Assembly (NCBI GenBank): GCA_029260695.1
Contig: JAJDCT010000010.1
Span: 1-9,046, forward strand
Reading direction: 5' to 3'
From: Phycisphaeraceae bacterium
GTDB taxonomy: Bacteria; Planctomycetota; Phycisphaerae; Phycisphaerales; Phycisphaeraceae
DNA length: 9,046 nt
A program made the translations under genes and the position numbers. Below are positions 1 through 6,192 of this stretch, one piece after another. Every line of letters begins with the position of its first letter. The first letter of the stretch is position 1. The notes beneath the pieces are model-generated. The model had not been told where the DNA came from, did no database searches, and was given only the letters and a program-made list of their open reading frames with translations.

Positions 1-983
1 TTGGCGTACTCACCGATCGAGGCCAGCAGGGCAGACCGCCGGGCGTCATCGATGTCGGTCGCGCCGATCTTTGCCTGTGGGTGCATCGCCGCGAGCTGCC
101 GGGTCTTGGTTCCTCGGCCGGCGCAAAAATCCAGTGCCAACGAAACCTTCAATCCCCCGGTGCTCTCGATCGGAAGTGCCGAAGCCGGGTCCTGCACACG
201 CCGGATCGGGTCTTGTCTTAAGAAGGCTTGCAAAGCCCGATGCTCGCCGCGCCAAACCACATACCCGGGCTCTTGATGCGGCTGGAACTGCTCCGTCGCC
301 TCACGGTCAAAACCCTCTTCCACAGCGACGATGACCGGCGGCGACTCCACACCGTGCAGGCAATAGCCCACCGCACGCTCCGCGCCGAACGCCGTGATCC
401 ATCGGTTGATCAGAAACATCGGGTGACTCGTGGCGATCGCCAGGTGCCTGGCTGTCTGACCGGTCACCGGCAACAACGGCTCCGAAAGCCTCACACACCC
501 GCCATCCAGCGGCAGCAGGTCACGCGCCGGCTCCCAGGCCTGGTCGGGCTCAAAGCCCACCACCATCTCCGCGACCTTCCGCAAGACCGCGTTGACCAGC
601 CCGGCCGCCCCGGCCCTGATCCGGTGACGCGCCAACTTCACCTGCTCATCCACGACCGCGTGGGCAGGCAGCCGATCCATAAACACAAGCTGCGCCGCAC
701 CTGACAGCAATACCCCCTGCATGACCGGCTCCATCGAACGCAGCGGCTTACTGAGCACACGGTTCAGAAGATACTCCAGCGTGATCCAGCGCTGCAGCGC
801 CGTGCGATGGATCGCCAGCGCCAGCGCCGAGTCCTGCGGGCTCAGACCGGAGGTATTCAACGTCACGGCCGGGAGATCGGGATAGCGCTTGGCCGCACCG
901 GTCAGCGACGAGGCTGCGGCCCCTCGTGCGTTAGGCGGGGGTGACGATTTACCTTGCGTGGGATGGGTCAATGGATGGGTCAA
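1..983 (-). CDS. rsmB: 16S rRNA (cytosine-C5)-methyltransferase RsmB/Sun family, C-terminus cut by window edge
   Basis: Read by hand on the minus strand, the frame is open from an in-frame stop at 996-998 to the left edge, giving 327 residues from a TTG start at 983. The N-terminal half matches the NusB-like RNA-binding domain of RsmB: GAAQLVFMDRLPAHAVVDE (about 96-114) and GAAGLVNAVLRK (125-136). The linker SHPMFLINRWITAFGAE (from 186) and VQDPASAL lead to SAM-binding motif I, DFCAGRGTKT (285-294), where most family members have CAAPGGKT. The family transfers methyl from S-adenosylmethionine to C5 of C967 in 16S rRNA, in the cytoplasm. The two catalytic cysteine motifs lie outside the window, so activity cannot be judged. 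No ATG or GTG is available upstream of the conserved region; only TTG at 983 or 971 can start it. The TTG overlaps the TGA of the upstream gene (TTGA), suggesting translational coupling. No Shine-Dalgarno sequence is seen. The family call is firm; the exact start is less so. Confidence 0.86.
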   Translation of the reverse strand, partial: MTHPLTHPTQGKSSPPPNARGAAASSLTGAAKRYPDLPAVTLNTSGLSPQDSALALAIHRTALQRWITLEYLLNRVLSKPLRSMEPVMQGVLLSGAAQLVFMDRLPAHAVVDEQVKLARHRIRAGAAGLVNAVLRKVAEMVVGFEPDQAWEPARDLLPLDGGCVRLSEPLLPVTGQTARHLAIATSHPMFLINRWITAFGAERAVGYCLHGVESPPVIVAVEEGFDREATEQFQPHQEPGYVVWRGEHRALQAFLRQDPIRRVQDPASALPIESTGGLKVSLALDFCAGRGTKTRQLAAMHPQAKIGATDIDDARRSALLASIGEYA

Positions 984-984
984 G
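961..984. repeat. 12-bp tandem duplication at a gene junction
   Basis: Two adjacent copies of GGATGGGTCAAT/G (961-972 and 973-984) differ only at the last base. On the minus strand each copy carries TTGACCCATCC, so the duplication yields two in-frame TTG codons. These are the only plausible starts of the downstream methyltransferase. One copy also contains the TGA stop of the upstream signalling gene. It could be simple replication slippage. Confidence 0.8.
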
Positions 985-2707
985 CGGGGTTGGATTTATT
1001 CGTCTTGTCTGGTTGGGGGGCTGGTGGGGCCACGGGTGCGACGCCCAAGGCCTTATAGACCTCTTCGAGCAGTTGATCCACCTTGAACGGCTTGAACATC
1101 ACGCTGGACAGCCCGTCCTGGCTGGCGCGGACGATCGAGTGATGCGGATCGTACCCGAAACCCGTCATCAGGATCACCGCCATGTCCTCTCGCTGCCTGC
1201 GCGCCGCGGCAAACACCTCGTATCCGTTGCGGTACGGCATCTTGATATCCGAGATGACCAGATCAAACGGGTCCTGCTCCAGGAACGTGCAGCTCTCGTA
1301 CCCGTCCTTACAGACCTCCACGACACAGCCCGCTTTGACAAGGATGTCGCAGATCGACTTGCGGATATTCGGTTCGTCATCCGCGACCAGCACACGCTTG
1401 CCCTTCAATCGCGGGTCGTGCCCCACCGGCGCGTGCTCCTTGGCACCCAGCACCACGTTCGGGCCCGCCGCCACGTGCTTGACCGAATCGCGGATCTTCT
1501 CGACGTGGTCCACGATACGGTTGAGCCGGCCACGCATCGTGTCGTCACCGATGTACTCCTCCATCAGCGTGCGGGCTTCCGTCACGATGTCCGCCATCGG
1601 CTGGGCCATCTCCTGCACCACGCTGTCGGTGATCTGCCCGCTGGTCGCGCAACGCTCGGTCACCAGCAGGTCCAGGATATTCAACGCCATCCCGACGTAA
1701 CGGCCGAATATCTCGGCAAACTGCCGGTCGTCTTCGTTGAACGCCCCGACCGACTCAGACTCGATGTTGTAGACCCCCACCACCTTGTCAAACAGCTTCA
1801 ACGGCACGGTCAGCGAGCTCTTGCAGTGCCGAAGCCCCAGCACATAACGCGGGTCTTTCTCCGTGTCGTGACAGATGTAGCTACGCCCGGTCGCCGCAAC
1901 ATAGCCGCAGATCCCGTTGCCCTCCGGCTGGGCGTACAGGTCGATCTCCAACGCCTCGGAAGGCAGCCCCTCCGCGATCACCACCTCCAGCTTGCTGCTT
2001 CGCTTATCTAATAGACGCACCGCGAAGTGGTCGAAACGCATCAGCTTCTTGGAATACTTGATGATCTTCTCTTCGAGCAGACGCAGGCGCTCGCTGGGCG
2101 AGAGCTTGGCAACCGCCTCGGTCTCGATCCGCGACAGCTCACGCCCCGCCGAGTCGATCGCGTCGATCTTGCCCTGCAACCGCCGGCCGCTGGTCGCGTC
2201 CCAGACCACCGCCACCACCTGCTGCACCTCACCGGCGTCGGTGACCACAGGCGAGCAGATCATCTCGAAGTAACAGTCTTCCGCCTGGAACGTGTACTTC
2301 TTGCTGCGCGGGCTGGCCAGGTCGGCGATCGCCCCGGTCTGGGTCGAAAAGACCGACAACGCCTGCGCGCACACCTTACGGACGTGCTCGCTGACCCCCG
2401 GCGTGAAACTGCGCATCTTCCGGTTCGACCAGGTCATACGCCCGTCGGGATCGACGATGCACACCCCCTCGCCGATCGTGTTCAATACCAGGCTGGACTT
2501 CTCGCCAACCAGCGCCCGCTCCAGTGGCAGGAAGTCGCCGACGTCGGCAAATACCGCGTGGTAGGTATGGGTACGCAGGGCCGACATCGCCTTTTCCATC
2601 TCGTCGAATACGTCGACCTGGAAAGTCCGGCGGAGTTCATCCGCGATCGGGAAGTCCTGCGTCACCTTCCCGGCAAATATCAGGATACGCGGGCGGTTCT
2701 CGTCCAT
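980..2707 (-). CDS. PAS-GAF-receiver signalling protein with degenerate histidine-kinase segment
   Basis: This is a 575-residue soluble protein with no membrane segment. Order of parts: a truncated receiver-like stretch (about 7-65, with D55 in a VFAD strand but no acidic pair); a PAS domain (about 72-175, starting LNTIGEGVCIVDPDGRMTWSN); a GAF domain (about 200-345, with EGNGICGYVAATGRSYICHD and LTVPLKLFDKVVGVYNIES); a helical segment (about 355-425) resembling HisKA; and a full receiver domain (about 438-555). The receiver has acidic pair D443/D444, phospho-acceptor D487 (VISDIKMP), T515 and K539 (FKPF), so it should accept phosphate. In the HisKA-like helix, VVQEMAQPM aligns with the usual hHELxxPL, placing Q365 where the phospho-His should be. 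No HATPase domain follows, so it cannot autophosphorylate by the normal route. The tail is Pro/Ala-rich. It probably integrates a small-molecule or redox cue with phosphorylation from a separate kinase; the output is unknown. It lies 149 bp downstream of the prenyl synthase gene and overlaps the methyltransferase start. Domain calls come from motif reading. Confidence 0.88.
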   Translation of the reverse strand: MDENRPRILIFAGKVTQDFPIADELRRTFQVDVFDEMEKAMSALRTHTYHAVFADVGDFLPLERALVGEKSSLVLNTIGEGVCIVDPDGRMTWSNRKMRSFTPGVSEHVRKVCAQALSVFSTQTGAIADLASPRSKKYTFQAEDCYFEMICSPVVTDAGEVQQVVAVVWDATSGRRLQGKIDAIDSAGRELSRIETEAVAKLSPSERLRLLEEKIIKYSKKLMRFDHFAVRLLDKRSSKLEVVIAEGLPSEALEIDLYAQPEGNGICGYVAATGRSYICHDTEKDPRYVLGLRHCKSSLTVPLKLFDKVVGVYNIESESVGAFNEDDRQFAEIFGRYVGMALNILDLLVTERCATSGQITDSVVQEMAQPMADIVTEARTLMEEYIGDDTMRGRLNRIVDHVEKIRDSVKHVAAGPNVVLGAKEHAPVGHDPRLKGKRVLVADDEPNIRKSICDILVKAGCVVEVCKDGYESCTFLEQDPFDLVISDIKMPYRNGYEVFAAARRQREDMAVILMTGFGYDPHHSIVRASQDGLSSVMFKPFKVDQLLEEVYKALGVAPVAPPAPQPDKTNKSNPA

Positions 2708-2732
2708 ATGCTACACACCAAGCTCTATGCTA

Positions 2733-2741
2733 ATTATCACA
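2733..2741 (-). promoter_or_regulatory. Possible extended -10 promoter for the PAS-GAF-REC gene
   Basis: On the minus strand the sequence TGTGATAAT fits an extended -10 element (TGn followed by GATAAT, five of six to TATAAT). It lies about 25 nt upstream of the ATG at 2707. No convincing -35 box is found at 16-18 nt. The start has no Shine-Dalgarno sequence, so the leader would be very short. The rest of the gap (2742-2856) shows nothing I recognise, and no clear terminator after the prenyl synthase, so read-through is possible. Confidence 0.3.
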
Positions 2742-2856
2742 ACCAATACACAACACATACCCCGGCCGATTTAGTATCGAGCCATCCTAAGCCAACCCAT
2801 GAGTTTACCCCACCCAGGTGCCTGATCAATACCCACGGCACATAGACAGCATTGAA

Positions 2857-3882
2857 TTATAGACGACGTGTGACCACCGAATCCGCCAAACCTAATAGAT
2901 ACGCTCTGGCGGGGGTGTCTTCCAGGTTCTCAATCAGCCCCGATTTGGCACGTTCGACCAGAGAGGCCGCTTTTTCTCGGGCGTAATCGAGCGAATCCCC
3001 AGCAAACAAGATCTCACGGACCCGGCTGGCACCCGCCCCGGCCTGCTCATCCGATAACCCCGCGTCCCCCTGCGACCTCAACAGCCCGATCAGCTCGCCC
3101 CGGCCAGGCTCGCCTGATCCCGCGATCGCGTGGATCAACGGCAACGTCAGCTTCCCCTTGGCCAAGTCCTGCCCAAGCGTCTTGCCGACCGTCGCCGGGT
3201 CCCCGGTCAGGTCCAGCACATCATCGATGATCTGAAACGCGATACCCAGTGTCTCCCCGTACCCGTACAAAGCGCCCGCCACGTCCTGGGCACAACCGCT
3301 GAGTTCCGCGGTGACGCGGCAGCAGGTCCCGCACAGACTCGCCGTCTTCCGTGTGATGATCTTGAAATACGTCGGCTCGTCCAGGTCCAGCCGGTGCCGG
3401 TTCGCCAACTGCAGCAGCTCCCCCTCGCAGACCGTGTTCGTCGAGTGGGCAATCATCTGGCTGACCCGCGGGCTACCCAGCGAAGAGCACAGGTGATACG
3501 CGTGGCTGATCAGGTAATCCCCGAGCATCACCGCCGCTTCGTTCCCCTGCAGGTGATTGATCGTCGCCCCCTGTCGGCGCATGCGGGCATCATCCAGGAC
3601 ATCATCGTGGACGAGCGTCGCCATGTGGACCATCTCGACCACCGCCGCCGCCACCAGGTGCTTCTGCTGGGTCGTCTCCCCCGTGGGCTCCACCGCCATC
3701 GCCGTCGCCAGCACCAGCATCGGCCGCAGCATCTTCCCGTGGTACCGCTGGGCATGCTCCGCCAGCTCGTTGACACAGGCCAGGTCGCTCTGCAATTCGG
3801 CGGCAAACAACCGGCTGACCTCAACGAGGTCGGCGTCCAGCCTTTGGAGGAGCGTGCTATCCTGAGATGCGAGTACGGACAT
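2857..3882 (-). CDS. Long-chain trans-polyprenyl diphosphate synthase
   Basis: 341 residues from ATG 3882. The enzyme adds isopentenyl diphosphate units head-to-tail to an allylic diphosphate, making the side chain for menaquinone or a related lipid. Family landmarks: HGKMLRPMLVLA (48-59, the GKxLRP motif); first aspartate-rich motif D93-D94-V-L-D97; LGDYLISHAYHL (about 120-131); and second aspartate-rich motif D220-D221-V-L-D224 followed by GKTLGQDLAKGKLTLPLI. The residue five before the first motif is Ala and the preceding VHMATLVH matches long-chain enzymes, so a product longer than C20 is likely; the exact length cannot be read. A cysteine cluster (C184, C187, C188, C197) is unusual but has no assigned role. 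An in-frame ATG 27 codons upstream (3963) would add a hydrophobic, non-homologous extension. The 3882 start has a Shine-Dalgarno-like AGGA at good spacing and gives normal family length. It is the first gene of the minus-strand group. Confidence 0.92.
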   Translation of the reverse strand: MSVLASQDSTLLQRLDADLVEVSRLFAAELQSDLACVNELAEHAQRYHGKMLRPMLVLATAMAVEPTGETTQQKHLVAAAVVEMVHMATLVHDDVLDDARMRRQGATINHLQGNEAAVMLGDYLISHAYHLCSSLGSPRVSQMIAHSTNTVCEGELLQLANRHRLDLDEPTYFKIITRKTASLCGTCCRVTAELSGCAQDVAGALYGYGETLGIAFQIIDDVLDLTGDPATVGKTLGQDLAKGKLTLPLIHAIAGSGEPGRGELIGLLRSQGDAGLSDEQAGAGASRVREILFAGDSLDYAREKAASLVERAKSGLIENLEDTPARAYLLGLADSVVTRRL

Positions 3883-3886
3883 CCGG

Positions 3887-3894
3887 CCTGTCCT
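3887..3894 (-). promoter_or_regulatory. Ribosome binding site deciding the prenyl synthase start
   Basis: On the minus strand AGGACAGG lies just upstream of ATG 3882; AGGA is 8 nt from the start codon. It supports 3882 over the upstream in-frame ATG at 3963. Confidence 0.55.
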
Positions 3895-3922
3895 GACATA
3901 TAAAAACACGGTTACGCCAAGG

Positions 3923-3928
3923 ATTGTA
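3923..3928 (-). promoter_or_regulatory. Possible -10 box for the prenyl synthase gene
   Basis: The minus strand reads TACAAT here, five of six to the consensus, about 40 nt upstream of ATG 3882. The hexamer 17 nt further upstream (GAGCAG) is not a recognisable -35 box, so this is weak. If real, transcription starting just downstream would exclude the alternative ATG at 3963 from the mRNA, consistent with the chosen start. Confidence 0.25.
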
Positions 3929-4002
3929 GCGACACCCCGCCGCATCTGCTCGCCGATCCCCACAAAAACTCCCGAGATGCACGCCCAACGCTACTTTTTT
4001 AG

Positions 4003-4031
4003 TTGACAGGGTTTGCGCGCGATTCTACTGT
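4003..4031 (+). promoter_or_regulatory. Sigma70-type promoter for the Ser/Thr kinase gene
   Basis: A perfect TTGACA (4003-4008) is followed after exactly 17 nt by TACTGT (4026-4031), which keeps the conserved T-A and final T of the -10 box. Transcription would start near 4038, leaving a GC-rich leader of about 70 nt before ATG 4107. Within the leader, GGCCG and CGGCC (4061-4065, 4069-4073) can pair into a small hairpin. Confidence 0.55.
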
Positions 4032-4106
4032 TCCTAATAGTGGGGCCTCCTCGCGGGGACGGCCGCCTCGGCCCGGATCGTTAACCCATCACGACGCCTG
4101 TCTACG

Positions 4107-5372
4107 ATGAACCAATCAAACGAAACCGGCTCAGACACCCTCCTTGGCAAACTCGTCGTCGAGCGTGGATTGGCGACGAATGAGGAAATCCAGTCCTGCG
4201 TCCAGATGCAACGTGAGGTCTCTCTTGAGTCCAGCGTCGCCGGCGAAGACGAAGCCCCCAACCAGCGCAGCCTCGCGCAGGTCATGATCGACGAGGGGTT
4301 CGTCACCCAGAAGCAGATCGACCGCATCCGACCGGAGATCGAAGAACAAAGCGGCAAACGCCAGATCCCCGGCTACCAGATCCTCGAACGGCTCGGCGCA
4401 GGCGCGATGGCCACCGTCTACAAAGCCAGACAACTGAGCCTGGACCGCATGGTTGCCGTCAAGGTCCTCCCCCGTAAGCACACCAATAACGCAGACTTCG
4501 TCGCACGCTTCTACGCCGAGGGCAAGGCCGCCGCCAAACTCAACCACCCCAACATCGTCGGCGCTCTTGAGATCGGCAAGGCAGGAGATACCTACTACTT
4601 CGTCATGGAATACGTCCAGGGCAGAAGCGTCTTCGAGGATATCCAGGACAAAGGCCCCTACTCGGAAGCAGACGCGCTGAAGCTGACCATCGACGTCGCC
4701 AGGGCCTTGGATCACGCCCACAACGCAGGATTTGTCCACCGCGACGTCAAGCCCAAGAACATCATGCTGACCAACGACGACATCGCCAAGCTCGCCGATA
4801 TGGGCCTGGCCCGCGCCGTCTCCGACCGCGAAGCAGCCGAGGCCGAAGCCGGCAAAGCCTTCGGCACCCCCTACTACATCTCACCGGAACAGATCAAAGG
4901 CGAGGTCGACGTCGACAAACGTGCCGATATCTACAGCCTCGGATGCACGCTCTATCACATGGTCACCGGCCGGGTCCCCTATGACGGGCCCAACCCCTCC
5001 GCCGTGATGCGCAAACACCTGAACCAAGAACTCACCCCCGTCGACCACATCAACCACGACCTCACCAAAGGCCTCGCCGAGATCATCGAGGTCTGCATGG
5101 CCAAAAACCGCAAAAAACGATACGCCACCGCCGCCGACCTCCTCCAAGACCTCGAGGCCGTCGCCAGAGGTGAAGCCCCGCCGCTAGCCCGCAAAATGTT
5201 CGACCTCTCGGAACTCTCCGCCCTGGACCAGAGCGCCGGCGCGATGGAGATCGTAGCGCTGCCTCAGCCCGAACCCCTCGTCGAATCCCCCCTCTTCTGG
5301 GTCGCCGCCATCGGCTGGTCAGCCGTCGTCCTGCTCCTGGTCGTCCTGATCGTAACCCTCGCCCAGAACTGA
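4107..5372 (+). CDS. Tail-anchored Ser/Thr protein kinase with GspE-N/MshEN-like N-terminus
   Basis: 421 residues. Residues about 11-81 contain two similar segments, LLGKLVVERGLATNEEI (from 12) and SLAQVMIDEGFVTQKQI (from 55). They resemble the paired motifs of GspE-N/MshEN domains found on type II secretion and type IV pilus ATPases; an acidic linker separates them. The kinase domain (about 90-350) is complete: glycine loop LGAGAMATVYKA (G97, G99), K119 (VAVK), E138, HRDVKPKN (H211, D213, N218), and metal-binding D231 in an ADMG motif (Met replaces the usual Phe of DFG). The activation segment has GTPYYISPEQ and the C-lobe DIYSLGCTLYHMVTG. It should phosphorylate Ser/Thr of cytoplasmic targets. 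A single hydrophobic segment at the extreme C-terminus (about 396-419) leaves almost nothing outside, so there is no extracytoplasmic sensor of the PASTA type. No Shine-Dalgarno sequence precedes the ATG. It has its own promoter, divergent from the prenyl synthase. Confidence 0.93.
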   Translation: MNQSNETGSDTLLGKLVVERGLATNEEIQSCVQMQREVSLESSVAGEDEAPNQRSLAQVMIDEGFVTQKQIDRIRPEIEEQSGKRQIPGYQILERLGAGAMATVYKARQLSLDRMVAVKVLPRKHTNNADFVARFYAEGKAAAKLNHPNIVGALEIGKAGDTYYFVMEYVQGRSVFEDIQDKGPYSEADALKLTIDVARALDHAHNAGFVHRDVKPKNIMLTNDDIAKLADMGLARAVSDREAAEAEAGKAFGTPYYISPEQIKGEVDVDKRADIYSLGCTLYHMVTGRVPYDGPNPSAVMRKHLNQELTPVDHINHDLTKGLAEIIEVCMAKNRKKRYATAADLLQDLEAVARGEAPPLARKMFDLSELSALDQSAGAMEIVALPQPEPLVESPLFWVAAIGWSAVVLLLVVLIVTLAQN

Positions 5373-5394
5373 CCCCAGGGCCAGATACGCCCCC

Positions 5395-5425
5395 AAAACC
5401 GCCCGGCTCACGAGGCGGCCGTTTT
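5395..5425 (+). terminator. Candidate terminator after the kinase gene
   Basis: CCGCC (5399-5403) pairs with GGCGG (5414-5418), and the flanking AAAAC and GTTTT can also pair around a CC bulge. An alternative fold, CGGC with GCCG followed directly by TTTT, is possible. The T run is only four, so efficiency is doubtful. The rest of the gap to 5570 shows no strong signal; TTAATA at 5508 and GATATC at 5531 with 17-nt spacing would be a weak promoter for the next gene. Confidence 0.35.
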
Positions 5426-5570
5426 AACGGGCGTCTGCACCGCCACGCTTAACACTAAATCCCATCCGATAACCCTAGATCATGGAACATTCCTGCCCAG
5501 CCAGCCGTTAATACAAGGGGTGTAACGGACGATATCCTTCTACAGTGGGGCGACAAGGCACAATCTTCTT

Positions 5571-6140
5571 ATGAATCCGCAAGGCGACCACACACAACCC
5601 GCCGCTTCTAATTCTCCGAACACCCACCGCAGGTGGCCGTGGCGCTTTGTCCTCATAATCGCTGCCCTGGCTACCGGCATCGCCTTCGTCAGCCAGGCCC
5701 GCAGCAGCGGCGGACACGACCAGGTCAAATGGCGCTATTCATACAACCAGGCCTCCATCGAGGCCGACGAAAACGCCAAGCCCCTGTTTGTTATGTTTAC
5801 CGCAGACTGGTGCCCCCCCTGTAAGCAGATGAAAGCCTGGGTCTTTTCTGACTCCTCGATCGCAGACTCCATCGAGGCCGGCTTCGTGCCCGTCAAGATC
5901 GACCTCACCAGCGAGGGCCTGCCCGATCAGCGCATCGCGGACCGATACGGCGTCCAATCCATCCCCACACTCATGACCTTGACCGCCGACGGCAAACCGA
6001 TCAGCATATCCACCGGGTACCTCAGCAAAGACGAGCTACTCACATGGCTGGATAACGCAACCGAACGCTACGCCGAACTGAAATCACATGCCGCCAACGA
6101 CTCGGCGACCGCATACGTCGAAGAAACACAGGCCAATTAG
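5571..6140 (+). CDS. Membrane-anchored thioredoxin-like protein (CPPC)
   Basis: 189 residues. An N-terminal positively charged stretch (HRRWPWR) precedes one hydrophobic segment (about 26-42, [15 protein letters not shown]), which predicts an inner-membrane anchor with the catalytic domain outside the cytoplasm. The thioredoxin fold (about 52-165) has the active site [11 protein letters not shown] with C81 and C84, and cis-proline P132 in SIPTLM. The spacing and the [11 protein letters not shown] helix after the active site recall the DsbD C-terminal domain and thioredoxin_7-like proteins rather than classical cytoplasmic thioredoxin. It probably reduces or exchanges disulfides in envelope proteins; the partner is unknown, as no DsbD, cytochrome c maturation or peroxidase gene lies nearby. 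The C-terminal 20 residues are low-complexity and probably disordered. No Shine-Dalgarno sequence is seen. Its stop is 52 nt before the transaldolase start on the same strand, so the two may be co-transcribed. Confidence 0.88.
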   Translation: MNPQGDHTQPAASNSPNTHRRWPWRFVLIIAALATGIAFVSQARSSGGHDQVKWRYSYNQASIEADENAKPLFVMFTADWCPPCKQMKAWVFSDSSIADSIEAGFVPVKIDLTSEGLPDQRIADRYGVQSIPTLMTLTADGKPISISTGYLSKDELLTWLDNATERYAELKSHAANDSATAYVEETQAN

Positions 6141-6167
6141 CCGTCCGTGTCAACACACGCAGACGGC
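6140..6167 (+). other. Strong intercistronic hairpin between thioredoxin-like and transaldolase genes
   Basis: GCCGTC (6140-6145) pairs with GACGGC (6162-6167), and CGTGT (6146-6150) with ACACG (6155-6159). This makes an 11-bp stem with a CAAC loop and a two-base CA bulge on the 3' side. It begins at the last base of the upstream TAG. No T tract follows, so it is not a standard intrinsic terminator. It may protect mRNA ends, attenuate read-through or mark a processing site. Confidence 0.6.
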
Positions 6168-6180
6168 ACGATCTACCACG

Positions 6181-6187
6181 AAAGGAA
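6181..6187 (+). promoter_or_regulatory. Ribosome binding site deciding the transaldolase start
   Basis: AAAGGAA precedes ATG 6193; AGGA ends 6 nt before the start codon. This is the clearest Shine-Dalgarno sequence in the window. It rules against the in-frame ATG at 6088, which lies inside the thioredoxin-like gene. Confidence 0.75.
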
Positions 6188-6192
6188 CGACG

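Noticed and set aside
440..453. Palindrome GCCAGGTGCCTGGC, with its core CAGGTGCCTG again at 2815-2824
   Set aside because: One copy is inside a coding region and reads as conserved-frame protein sequence; the other is not near a promoter. Only two short matches, likely chance.
228..704. Plus-strand open frame of 158 codons at the left end
   Set aside because: It overlaps the minus-strand RsmB frame, which contains NusB-like and motif I sequences across the same bases.
941..2011. Long plus-strand open frame of 356 codons opposite the PAS-GAF-REC gene
   Set aside because: It is antisense to a gene with clear domains, has Arg/His/Leu/Asp-biased composition without motifs, and is typical of GC-rich shadow frames.
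3130..3903. Plus-strand open frame of 257 codons opposite the prenyl synthase
   Set aside because: Antisense shadow rich in Arg, Gln and His with no recognisable domain; the opposite strand has both aspartate-rich motifs of the prenyl synthase.
3883..3963. N-terminal extension of the prenyl synthase from ATG 3963
   Set aside because: It adds a hydrophobic stretch with no family counterpart, lies beyond the better ribosome binding site at 3887-3894, and makes the protein longer than usual.
4023..4046. Shared TTCTAC and AGTGGGGC elements upstream of the kinase (4023-4046) and thioredoxin-like gene (5538-5551)
   Set aside because: The two blocks are 10 nt apart in one case and adjacent in the other, so they do not hold a common position relative to a promoter; two occurrences are probably chance.
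4131..4739. Minus-strand open frame of 202 codons opposite the kinase
   Set aside because: Antisense to a well-supported kinase; no motif, no promoter, and composition typical of a shadow frame.
6088..6192. Transaldolase start at ATG 6088
   Set aside because: It would begin inside the thioredoxin-like gene and include the intercistronic hairpin; ATG 6193 has a good Shine-Dalgarno sequence and gives the normal N-terminus.
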